In this document: positions 21,859 to 32,864 of the stretch, piece after piece | Numbering within the stretch: the first letter of the stretch is position 1 | How the letters are laid out: each line of letters begins with the position of its first letter | DNA from: Chaetoderma sp. LZ-2023a | Taxonomy: Eukaryota > Mollusca > Caudofoveata > Chaetodermatida > Chaetodermatidae | Length of the DNA stretch: 64,000 bases | Reading direction: 5' to 3' | Assembly (NCBI GenBank): GCA_034401795.1 | Contig: CM067374.1 | Location: 94,332,398 to 94,396,397 of the forward strand | Position numbers and translations under genes: made by a program | The notes under the pieces: generated by a model | The model's database searches: none | Seen by the model: only the letters and a program-made list of their open reading frames with translations | Told to the model about the DNA's origin: nothing

Positions 21859-21859
21859 T

Positions 21860-23997
21860 CTACATGGTGCTGAAAATATTGATTTCATAAATTTTAATGG
21901 CGACATATATCTTGCTTGACCATTGACTATACTCATCTGGATTATTCTTGCGTAACGTATAACTTATCTCATAGATGGCTTCATCTTGTGTCACTACTGT
22001 ATGAGTAATCCCTAACTTCTGACTTGTCCTCATACATATCTTCAGTGCTTGGCTTACGACATCTGCATTAGTTGGTGATTCACGAAGAAAGGACAGTAGC
22101 CGATAGAAGTTAAAGGGATCTGTTTGTCGGTCAGTGTTGCCTGGAATGCCTTCCAACTCGGACAGTCAACTTCTACCTCAAGAAGTTTTGTTGGGCAAAG
22201 ACGAAGAAGGTTCCAACAGAGGTTTATATTGGGCATTTCGCTGACATATTGTTCTAGTAATTTGTTTACGTCAATACCAACTCCTGGTGTCATTTTGCGC
22301 TTCAAAGTTTTGAATGTCCGAGTGCTTACTAATGACTGGAGTGAATGTTCACAGGATGTTCCCTGCAAACTACGTCTACGACTAATATTTGTAGGCACAT
22401 TACCAAATGCACCGCCATGTAGCTTCTCCTGTGTGGATTTCTGGAACATAACCATACTAGTCACATGCATGCTTGACCCATCTAGTGTGCACTCGAAAAA
22501 ATCAAGGTTGTCAATTGCAAACTGTGTAAACTGTTTAGGTACTATGTTTGATTGAATAAACACATCGTCATCACCTGATTGTTCATTAATCTCTATAGCA
22601 ACTGATGTGAGTAATCTCTGGAGCTCATCATAACTGATGCACAATCCCAGTCTGTTTAAAACTGTTATCACATCCTTACTCCTAGTTTTGTGGTACACAT
22701 GCACAGCCAGGCCAACATGCTGCGGAGTATGCACACCTGTTGCAGCATAAAGTATATCTTGAGCAAGATTTAGCACAGTTTCATGGGTACTAAGAGAAAT
22801 AGAACTTGCAGCTATATCTCGATCAATGAGAACACGACCAGCGCTATCTGTTTCATCAAAACTAGCATCAGAAATCAGAAAAGCAATTAAGTTATACAAA
22901 CTGACAGGCACAATTTCTAAAGCTTGTTCAAATGTTACGTTCCAATGTTCTGACTTATCCCTACGAAATTTAGCCTTAAGGTCCTTCATGTCTGCCTTAA
23001 CTTTCTGTGCAACTCTGAGTGCAAGCTTTGTTTCACTGTCTAAGCTAGCTACACCCACTCTATCACCATCTGTCTCTACAGGGATATAGTTCTCATCAAC
23101 ATCACGTTTTAAGGTCTGCCATGCTTTAAGTAGTTCTGCAGCTGACAGCTCTGCATTACAAACGATATCTGATACTGGTCCGGTCTGTGGAATAAACACA
23201 ATCTGATTACCAAAACGGCACTGTAATCGAAATTTAAGGCTGTAATTAGTATATTGTTCAGCTTTGTTGTTGTCCAAGCCTGCGTCAATAAGCCTATTCT
23301 GATACATGTCTCGCAGAGTAGATATATGGTATAGTTTACCCATTTGTATTTTATCACTTATTTCATCAATTAAAATATGAAAAGCGGCATTGTATGGGTT
23401 GACATCAGTACGAGGCTTTGAACTGTGACGCAAACTGTCATAGCAATGTTTATGGTACCTAACTTCCTTTGCCACCATATCTATTGGCGGTTCGCAATCG
23501 CCCTGAATACGCAAAAGTATTGAATGATCAGGTTTATCGATAGCATTAATATATATTGTCTCTTGGACTGATACAGTTTCAACACGACTCAAAGTTTGAT
23601 GTTTGCGCTTCCCAGAAAGCTTCACTTTGCCACATATCACACACATATGCTGATAGTCAAATGTGGGCGTCAAGGCTCTAGTCACTGGACATGCTTTCTC
23701 AAATGTTAATTCAGGTTCATTAGGTGCAATGTTCGTTATGCTAATCCAAGTCCCACGGCATGTTCGATGCCATTTCGGGTTATTTCGAAAGAAGTCATCT
23801 TCATTCTGAATGTCAATTTCTAGTCTTCGTGATATACCATCGCTCTTTGCTTTTATAACTGTTAAAATAGTATTATAGCTTGCACGTGTCACATTGTTTA
23901 ATGGTTCATCTTTTACTGTTTGACACCTTATACACTGCTCGTAATTTGTATGTTGTGGTCGTTTTTTCTTCGTCGGACTAGGTAACAGTTCTGCCAT
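21860..23997 (-). CDS. Unfamiliar Cys/His-rich protein, likely mobile-element derived, with a frame change near its end
   Basis: The ATG at 23,997 opens a 647-residue frame to 22,054. N-terminus: basic (PTKKKRP), then CIRC (residues 22-25) with a later KWHRTC, and CVIC (near 118) with YHKHC (near 185). These are two C-x2-C ... H-x2-3-C sets that could bind zinc and perhaps DNA. The middle has no signal peptide or membrane segment and contains GVHTPQHVGLAVHVYHKTRS, CISYDELQRLLTSVAIE and IDNLDFFECTLDGSSMH. I recall similar large one-exon proteins as multi-copy, unnamed families in invertebrates, but cannot name one. Another frame (22,156-21,860) carries what reads as the natural continuation (FNFYRLLSFLRESP ... 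TVVTQDEAIYEISYTLR), so a frameshift near 22,100 is likely. No inverted ends were found. Role unknown. Confidence 0.6.
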
Positions 23998-24129
23998 TGT
24001 TCAGATTTCGTGATTAGTTGCACAGTAGTGGAGCATCAATTACCAGCAAACCTGCAAAATAACATACAGACATGTTTATATGCCAGAATTAATTAATCAA
24101 CATACATACAATCAAACCCATGGACACAT
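23998..24129. other. 5' flank of the Cys/His-rich protein gene
   Basis: A short A/T-rich stretch. No clear TATA box at a convincing distance from the start codon. Confidence 0.3.
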
Positions 24130-24239
24130 GTCTGTCTTCTATGGCTACTTCTTGAAGGCCTACGTTGTCGTCGCTGTATAGCATGTAGCTATATAACGAT
24201 GGCAATGTAGGCCTTCAAGAATTAGCCATAAAAGACGGC
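24130..24239. repeat. Inverted repeat, about 45-bp arms
   Basis: TATGGCTACTTCTTGAAGGC with CTACGTTGTCGTCGCTGTATA on the left mirrors TATATAACGATGGCAATGTA with GGCCTTCAAGAATTAGCCATA on the right, around a centre near 24,185. The mirror extends outward through GTCTTCTATGG and CCATAAAAGAC. It could be a small hairpin element. It is unlike families A and B. Confidence 0.8.
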
Positions 24240-25400
24240 CATTTGATTTATGCAAATCATTTGTATCCTAGATAGCTTAATGAACCAGTATTTTTTTTTC
24301 AAATGAAGAAGGTGGTCACAATAGACAGGTTCATTGCATCATATATGTTTATTTGCTGGTAAGGTTATGACCTAGTAAAAGCAATAATGGTCAAACCAGC
24401 TAGAAATGGTTTCAGCTCTGTTCCGAGAAACATCCATTCATGGCAGCCAGGAATTAACGTTTACTATTAAACTGACTGGATTATTTGTCGCACCAGTCTG
24501 AATAAGTAGAGAATTTACAAAAGTATGCTTTTATATGCAAATATGCATTGAAAATGTCCGTGTCCATATTTTCCTTTGGCCGGCGAAGGAACCTGGTTTT
24601 TTTTAAATTTCGACGGTAAAGGAAACCGACCACATATTGAAGGCCCACATGGTGGTCACTATAGACAGGTGTGACTGTATATCGTGTGATAAAAAGTTCA
24701 TATGTATAGAACCATGTTGCCTGTTGTTGTTTTGTGTGAATAGTTCATAATTTTGTTAGCAGTAAAGTAATTATGTAATTTGTAGCACATGCACTACTTT
24801 TTGTAATTTACGTCATTTTTAAAAAGTTTGGGGGTAGGGGTAGGTTTTATTACAATATCAAAAAAGGCAAAAGAAAAAAATGGTACTCATTTAAATTGTA
24901 ATTATACCAATATAACTGGGGAGTTTTGGGGAGAATTTCAGATCCCTAGATCTAGTATCAACAATGTTATTGCTTAAAATATAGCTGAAGAAATCTCAAA
25001 ATGAAGGCATTATTTTACTATTTTAAACACACTATAGGTGATATTTTATAAACGCGGACACTCTTATACGTTTTTGTATGTCTAAGCTAATTGTGGACAT
25101 TTGAGAATTAATATTGCCTAATACGAAATCTATATCCTGGATATTAAAGAATCAGTGACCAAATGTACTGCTTTTCGTGATTTCTAAAAATAATTGCCCT
25201 TGTGACATGCATTTTGTTCAAAATGAGAATGTTCGCCGGCTCAAATTTTTATACACCGTCCCAATTATGATGCAGGATGGATGCATCTATCATAAAATAA
25301 CATCAAAACAAAGGGAGCAAATAGTTGAGGGTACATCTCATTTTTGACCACATAAAGCAATTTGGCTCCCGGACTACTACTTAAATAAATAGTTGATTTA
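24240..25400. other. AT-rich non-coding stretch
   Basis: No gene is seen. A short motif, GGTGGTCAC(A/T)ATAGACAGGT, occurs twice (about 24,311 and 24,651), with TTGAAGGCC(T/C)AC near it each time, so part of an unknown repeat may be present. Confidence 0.45.
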
Positions 25401-25409
25401 AATCATACA

Positions 25410-25560
25410 CACTGTTGCCCGGTAATTGCATAACGCAGGTTACAGGACCTGTACTGGACAAATAAGACAACTTGGTCCAGTATTAGCCCAGTACCGGCCT
25501 AATAACCTGTATTATTAAGGTATTGCTTTTCAAACTATTTCCGGTTTGACATAATAAATA
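25410..25560. repeat. GTACTGG/CCAGTA palindrome-rich repeat, copy 1
   Basis: TTGCCCGGTAATTGCATAAC ... CTGTACTGGACAAATA ... TTGGTCCAGTATTAGCCCAG ... GTACCGGCC. Similar blocks occur at about 33,121-33,225 and 50,868-50,955. Family unknown. Confidence 0.55.
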
Positions 25561-25584
25561 TGGTTATCTTCTTCTTCTTTTCGT

Positions 25585-25805
25585 TCGCTGATCATACCGC
25601 CAGTCCTGTAAGTGACTATCGACATGATCATAAGCGTTAAGTGCGTGGATCCATGGTTTATTAGAGTGCGCCGTGCGGCCTGGAACCTCCGTCTTCAGCA
25701 CTCGAGGTTTCTGTCAGGGGTACCTCACCCTTACCTCCTTTAGTCGCCTCTTACGACACGCAGAGGACACGGAAGGTGTATTCTAAGCCCCACCTACAGG
25801 TGGTT
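25585..25805 (-). repeat. SINE-like block with mollusc-type core
   Basis: On the minus strand it contains CGTAAGAGGCGACTAAAGGA and TAAGGGTGAGGTACCCCTGA. The CGTAAGAGGCGACTAA core is one I associate with short interspersed repeats in mollusc genomes. No clear A and B boxes were seen, so this may be the body and tail only. Confidence 0.55.
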
Positions 25806-25984
25806 ATATGGTTATAATTATTAAGGTTAATTTTTTATAATGCATTGTCACTGTGCTTGTTGGTACCGAGTTTTATAAAAGCTTTTCGTTTTTCATTTTC
25901 TTTTTTTCCTTTTTCTTGTCTCCATATTACATGTAGAATTTATTTACATAAAATTAAGGTTTTGCTTTGTTGCCTGTGATACTG

Positions 25985-26510
25985 TGATGTCTGCACGTAC
26001 TGTACATATGTGACGGTTCCATCGCTCTACAGGCACCGCCGTTGATGGATTCCTGTAATCAATGCATATATTCATAAATAGTAATAAAATCTATTGGATT
26101 TGATTAGATTCGATTTGATATAGTGTATTGTCACGAGTTCATGTATTCTGCATATTGTGTTTATGGCGTTCTGTGTTTAGCCAGGGTAAAGGGACGTGCC
26201 CACTATATTGGGTTGATCATACGATGATATTCAGCTTGGCGATTGATAGTGCCTGCAGTACCACTGCCAGTGAGAGTTTCTGATGCTATTTACGTGGGCG
26301 CCAGTTCCTCTTGGACCTATGGCAAGAACTAAAATGTTGTTATTCAATATATGTCGGTATCGGCACACACATTTTTATTAGAACAGTCAAACTATGAGGT
26401 TTTTTTACTATTACTACCTACCATTAAGATAAATTCAAAAGGAGTTATAAAGTCTAATTCTAAAGATACCTTCTGGAATGAAGGGCTGAGTGTTCTACTG
26501 GTAGATTACT
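25985..26510 (+). repeat. Dispersed 0.5-kb repeat, copy 2
   Basis: Aligns with 13,480-13,990 in the same order (GTGATGTCTGCACG, GGATTCCTGTAATCAATG, the TTTGATTAGATTCGATTTG tail, GGTAAAGGGACGTGCCCACT, TTATAAAGTCTAATTCTAAA). The two have drifted by many substitutions and small indels. Confidence 0.75.
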
Positions 26511-27500
26511 AACGGAGGAGGTGTGGTGGTCCTATTCTAACGATATAGTGAAGTAGCTGCCCCGAGAGCAGTCACTAATCTGAAACTCAAAATCACATTG
26601 TTCACTTCTTTATTTTACATGGTACAAACCATAACCAGCTACAGAACTGCCCTACAATATAATCATAATTTCACTTTACATTCTACAACTGATTATTTCG
26701 CAACAATATAATCATACTTTCTCTTTAATCTTGAAACAAACCAATGCCTGCCATTTACATAAGGTAACTAAAGGTTTGTTGCCTCGGTTTCAAACTCTCT
26801 TCTCTACATTCTTCGACTTCACCTCTACCAACATGCTCTCTTTCATCCAAGAGCATCAATTTATCACAATTCCTTATTCAACAAAGGAATACACTGCAAT
26901 GGTTCAAAGCCCAATAATTTCATCTAGGCAATATTGTTTAAAGGCCAACACATTTCTATGATTGCCGACTAAAGTTAAACTTTTGGGTCGACTGCCGATA
27001 CCAAGAGTCAGTCCGAGACACTCCTCTGCAGATATCCCCTATGGGGCTTGAACTAAGCCAGGCTCATTGGCTTCTGTCCTGCATCTGTACTGCACTAGAA
27101 AGAGTGCATTAGTACCCATCAACAAGAGTAAAGAACATGGCAAACCGGTCTGACTCAGTCCACTCCCATGTTGGGTAGAATCAGTAGGATGATCTACTAA
27201 TGCAACTTACACAATGTTGCCCTAGGACTAGATGCTGTTTAGCCATGTGCAAAACAAGAACAATTCTCAAATGATCCTAACCGCTACCTGTACCAATGAA
27301 CCAATATAATCAGACTGGTATGAGACCTCAAGGGGAGCAGCCTGGATGTTCGGCCAGTCCCTTAGAGGCTCCGAAAGCAAAAGAAGCTGACCGAATCACA
27401 TCTCCTGTAAGGCTATGGGAGCCGTATCATGGTATAACCATGAAGTTGACTGAAGCAAATGTAGTAGTGGATGTAGTGGTGGTGGCGGCGGCGGTGGCGG
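26511..27500. other. Unassigned stretch, nothing recognised
   Basis: Short frames only. The frames around 26,731 and 27,296 show no domain. There is a small direct repeat of CAATATAATCATA(A/C)TTTC (about 26,656 and 26,704). Confidence 0.4.
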
Positions 27501-27631
27501 CGGTGGTGGTAGTACAATGGCCAGGCTCCACACATGATTCTTTCGTGACTAGAAATTTGCACATTTTGACAGATTTGAAAATTGAGAAATTCCAACTGCT
27601 TGGCTTCTGTGAGACTCTGGCAAAACAATAA
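27470..27631 (+). pseudogene. PIF/Harbinger transposase remnant
   Basis: The frame reads QWPGSTHDSFVTRNLHI and then a diverged FQLLGF before stopping. 'WPGStHDS' followed by 'RN' and an 'LLGdsGY'-type block is the central part of Harbinger-type DDE transposases. A GTG/GCG trinucleotide run (about 27,476-27,512) sits just before it and accounts for the poly-Val/Ala in this frame. Only about 40 codons are left. The rest of the transposase and the Myb-like partner were not seen. Confidence 0.5.
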
Positions 27632-28230
27632 GCTTCATTTAAAGGAGAACTACATGTATACAAGTAATGATGAATATTTATATTGCAAAACTCGCCATGT
27701 CATACGTACCCATTTTTACATTTTATTATATACTTAGACATTGATCTGAACCCCAGTTGGTTACAGATTCCCAGCGTATATACATGATGTTGGTGGTCCT
27801 ATCCATCCAAATGAACTAAAACGTTTTCTCGTCTGAAACTGTTTAATAATCAATAGTAATTACATTGCATTATAACTAATAGTAGCCGGTCTGACACAGT
27901 CGACAACCTTGTGCTGGTACCACATATAAGGGGGGGGGGTAACTTGTAACACATGACCACTGACTCAACTTATCTCAGTGGCAACATTGATGTAAAAGGT
28001 TGATTCATTTTTCTTAGTTGTCTGTTAATATATTATACAAATAAAAATGTCGACAAGAATTTTCTTCATGTAAATTATGATATTTGCCCAAAAACCTAAA
28101 ATATTATCGGAGCCATTAGGATAAACTTGTGAAAATGTAATGCATGAAATAAATATGGTATGATATGTTTAAATGGATAGTTGCAAAAATGTGCGTATGC
28201 AAATAATAACATTTATATATTCCCATATTT
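27632..28230. other. Unassigned AT-rich stretch
   Basis: No coding or repeat feature seen except a short poly-G run near 27,930. Confidence 0.45.
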
Positions 28231-30649
28231 AGCAGTATGTAGATGTTGCAGAACTAGCTGCGAGGTGGTCATGTATAAACATGTAGAATCTTTCCATACC
28301 TGTGGTTCCAGTAGTGAAGTTGGAAGGACATGTGGTAGCATTCCGGATTGAGACACATCCCATGCCGATCACCTCTCTGGAAATTTTCTTTCTATGGATG
28401 GATCCCTTGGTGTGATATTCTAAAATCCATAACATGGTCTTTATATTCATCATTAAATTACAGGCCTCATTGCAATAGTTTGCCATGATGTGATCAACGT
28501 AGTGTGTGATATAATAGCCTCAGATAGATTTTGCACTGCTTTGACATCCATTGCTTCAGGGAAAAGCTGCATGATTGTGATTGGACCTCGTTCTGAAAAC
28601 ACGCTTGTAACCAATCTGTTACAACCAGATGATCCAGTCCCTGTCCAATGGTAAAATGCAGTTGATTCCAGCCTATTGTTCACATAAAGGAAAGGGATCA
28701 AGAGGCAAGTTCGCAGACCAAATGGCGGAATCTCCAAACAGATTATAATCACAAAGCCCATATGCTCAGATCTACAGCACAAATTAGGATTGTGTCACAT
28801 TTTCCTAGAAATTGTATATTGGTAAGTTCCGCTGAAACATATTGAGATCTTTAGTTATATTCCATCAATAGCAAACGGCAATGCACCACTATATCTGTCT
28901 TTTAGTTGCACTAAACAAGAATACTTTAAAATAAAATTATCAAAATTGCATACTTTTAGATGCTTAAATTGTGTATAATAATGTACTGAAACAAAAATAA
29001 TTCTTAGCATATGATGATTTCATTCTGTGTAAATTAACATAATGTTTTAGTTGTGACATTGAATTAGGGATTAAACTGAGGTACACAATCAGAGCTTATA
29101 AAAGTATATAATTTCACCAGATTTATTTTCAAGCATTTTGGTGTGAATGAGTGAATTTAATAGAAAGCCCTTCCATGAAATAATGTTATCAATGGTTCAC
29201 AAAATGTTGGATTATAAATGCATACATAGAAGGGAAAAAGTGCTTACTCAATTCTCCAAATTATTATGATAAGGTCCTCGAGCAGATGCATGGAAATTAA
29301 GGGCTGTTGAAGGAAAAACTACATATTAAGGCATGCCCCCACTGGACAAGGCCTAGCACGACAGCATAGAGGCCCAGTTAATTCCATGTCAGCATAAACC
29401 ACTGACTAATGATCTTTGCAAACTGAAATCATCGAGGCTCCCTTCAATAGGATGTCAGAATGATGTGTTCCTCTCACGATAGCCGACATCTACAACACAG
29501 ATATTGTTGTCTGATTTATGTGCAAAATCAAAATTCTTTATATTTGGTAGTAAATTATACTAAGTAAGTCTCTCCATCACAATGGCAAGATGATGAGCAT
29601 GTTCATCTGAATTTCTAAAGAAAAACACAATGTCGTCCACAAAGATGTATAAATTTACCCACATAAGCATGAACAACTGCATTCATCACTTTTTAGAACA
29701 CTTTTCCACTGTTCCGAAAACTAATCAGCAAAACTAATGAACCCCGGTCCATTCATAGACCTTCTGAGCAAATGAACACCATTATCCCAAAATTTTGGCT
29801 CGCCATTGTTATCTGCTAATACCCATAAATCATGTCCATTGTCAAAACAGGATAATGCCCTGCACACTATTAAAAATATCATAGATGAGCTGTTCCAGAT
29901 AATCATCATGCGGAACAGCCTCATTCAATTTTTTATAATATATGCAGATGTGTGCTACCCCATCTGTCTTAGGAGCTATTGTGATAAAAAAACGCCATGG
30001 CGACGAAGATGGCCTGATCATTGGACAATATTCACTTTCATCAAAAGCATATGATACAGATGTTGTCTAATAGGTAAGAAAGCAGTAGGGTTTGCGTATT
30101 CTACTAACAAATTCCAGATTTACTGCACAACCATGTCCATGATACTGATAGGAGTATCATCACCAATAATGGTTAGAATTCTTCTAGCATCGTGTCACTA
30201 ATACAAATAAACCCAGTATCAGTGGCTTAACAATACTTCTATCAGAATCGTAAATTTTTTAGCCAATACTAGCAACCAGTATTGTTAATTTGACAAATAC
30301 TGGTATGATACTGGTAACCAGTATCATAACCAGTTGGTAACCAGTATCGCTATCAAAAACACAAACAAAAGGTCTCAAAATATTTTTGGATATGTATTGC
30401 AAAAAGTACTAGATATAACATATGTGACGCAACTGTTTCAATTATGGCATGGCATGATTCTTGATACGTCAGTATTCTATTTATTAGTTTTATGGTCGTA
30501 ACATCTTTCTATGATTTAATCAAAATTAAGACAAATTTGCAGACAAAATGTTTTAAAAGTAACATGTTTGTATCGGTGGCATGAACAATGCTCGTAACCT
30601 AGCATATGGATGTATTAATAGCTTGAATAATGTTAATAATACTTTAATT

Positions 30650-30842
30650 GTGGATGTATGGGTGGATGGATGGATGAGTGGATTGATGGGTAGGTGGCTG
30701 GCTAGATGGGTGGGTGAGTGGGTGGAATGAGTGTGAGTGAGTGAGTGAGTGAGTGAGTGAGTGAGGGAGGGAGGGAGGGAGGGAGGGACGGATGAATGAA
30801 TGAATGAATGGATGGATGGATAGATGGATGGATGGATGGATA
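30650..30842. repeat. GGAT/GAGT/GAGG compound microsatellite
   Basis: Runs of GGATGGAT, GAGTGAGT, GAGGGAGG and GAATGAAT in succession. Low complexity, no function seen. Confidence 0.95.
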
Positions 30843-31018
30843 CTCAGTCACTGCTACTATTACTATGGCTACTGTGATTATTAGATCAATTATGTAGCAT
30901 AAACAATACTCATTACCAGTATCGATAGTCTGAGTGATACTAGTTACTAGTATTGGAAACTCTAGCGATACTGGTTACGAGCACCAGTTGTTTGCACAAT
31001 ACTAGCTACTAGTATTGG

Positions 31019-32864
31019 CAGGGCCATAGGAACAATTTCAGTAATGGGGTTGGGACCAAGTAGGGGGGGGGGGTTCCGGACAATTTTGAAATCTTGATGC
31101 TCTCAGAGGCCATTTCATGCATTTCCTGAGGTAAATATGTGCTTTCACTCAGGTGTAAAATTAAGGTATTTTACACATATGATATTCACCTATAGGCCTA
31201 CAGAACAAAATTGTTATATGTCAGAGGTCATGGTAGAGTGGTTCAGACCGTAATCCTCAAATGGCAGATGCTTGAAAATATGCTATTGTCTGGAAGGTTT
31301 TATGGTAAAATATCAGCATTTTTATTTAATAGTCAGGTTCATGTGAATGCAGAATGAAATGGGTTAGGTAAATGTGTTTTAACAGCTATGCTAGTAATCC
31401 TGTAATCTATGTAGAAATAAACATTGCATTAATCCAGATGTTTATTGCTATATAAATTACAGTATTACTAGGGTAACTGTTATGGGAAAGCTTAAAAAGT
31501 TAATTGCCTTTCAACATTCAGAAATCATTAACTATGATAGAGAAAAAGGATTTCACTGAAAGAAATTAAACTCATGTCAGAAAATAATTTTGTTCACAAA
31601 ATTTTAAAGATAAAAAAATCAAGGAAGGTTGTAAACAGTGTCGTTATAAAATTAGCTATTAGGGTAACTAATGTGAAATTTGGAGTAAAACTTAGAATTT
31701 GCCAAACACAGAGCCTACGCTCATTGTGAGAGACAAATTCATTGGCCAAGTCACCACGTAGGTTAAGGGAGTCAGTTCTCTCCTAATGGATATACAAAAC
31801 CATCACACGATTCAAACGTTTTTGTGTCATAGTACTACAGAACCATGTCTTTATACGGCATAATGCACTAAAGGTGCATTCACTCTCTGCATTAGTCGCA
31901 GGCATTACGAGCAACAGTTTAAAAACTTTCACAATTTCTCCAAAAAAATCTTTCTGTACTTCAGATAGTGAAATTAAGTAATTAATCACATCAGCAATAC
32001 GCGATATACTTAAATCATCTGGCACATTTGCAGCAAATGTTCTTAGTTGACCATGTAAGCGTTGCTCACTGAGATCGTTACCATAAAACATACATAGTTC
32101 CCTTGCATCTAACTCCATCTGAAGATGAGGTACATCAACTTGAGCACAGCCCATACCAAGAAGTAGGCTGTGTCGGTCTGAATATATTCTATATCACAGT
32201 TGATCAAATCGAAACCGAATTCCTGTGATTATGTTGTCCAGCACTTCATAGAATATCTGCCGATAGAATGCCTCAACATCATCAGGAAAGCTTGACTCAG
32301 CTGATCCACTGTCATAGCGAGCTGGTCATCTTTTTCTTCGTGGAAGTCTTGGCTCCTCGATGTCAGAATCCTCTTGTTTCTTCTTCACTGCAGCACAGAA
32401 TAATGAAAAAGAGGCATCATTTCTCATGCTTTGCAGAGTTTTGATTGCCATCCCAGCCAATTCCTGGCCTTCTGCTGCAGACGGTTCCTGCTTCTGAAGA
32501 GATCTAGAAAGATTGTCACAGTGACTGAAAGTCAAAACACCAAGATTAATGCCAAACCAGAATTGGAATGTTGACATTTTATGTTCCACCTCACCTATCC
32601 TTCCCTTTGTTTCGTTATCAGTAGCAATGAGTTTTGCCTCATCCCAAGAATGCTGCAATGTTACATAATTGGCAATACTACTCTTAAATGTCTCAGCTTT
32701 GACAGGCCCCCTCGTTGGGCAAAGGATTCTTGTCCCTGGGTTGAATTGCTCCTGAAGATTCTCAAAGAGCTTTTCCTGACTAGGTGACATCTTGATCAGC
32801 TTTGTTATCTCGGGGCCATGGACCCCCGACCCCGCCCCCCCCCCCCCCGGTTCCTACGGCCCTG
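31019..32864 (-). mobile_element. hAT DNA transposon, 1,846 bp, internally deleted, with target-site duplication
   Basis: The ends are inverted: CAGGGCCATAGGAAC at 31,019-31,033 and its mirror GTTCCTACGGCCCTG at 32,850-32,864, one mismatch in 15. They are flanked by AGTATTGG (31,011-31,018) and AGTATAGG (32,865-32,872), an 8-bp target-site duplication with one difference, as expected for hAT. G-rich runs lie inside both ends. On the minus strand the frame 32,790-32,326 (WFGINLGVLTFSHCDNLSR, LAGMAIKTLQSMRND, EEPRLPRRKR) is the central part of a ZMYM1-like hAT transposase. The frame 32,154-31,783 (KLLLVMPATNAESECTFSAL, KTWFCSTMTQKRLNRVMVL) is the C-terminal dimerisation domain. A BED finger and much of the catalytic core are missing, so it could move only with help from a full relative. 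Confidence 0.85.

Noticed and set aside
27296-27520. A host gene starting at 27,296
   Set aside because: The first part has no recognisable domain, the middle is a GTG/GCG microsatellite, and only the end resembles a Harbinger transposase.
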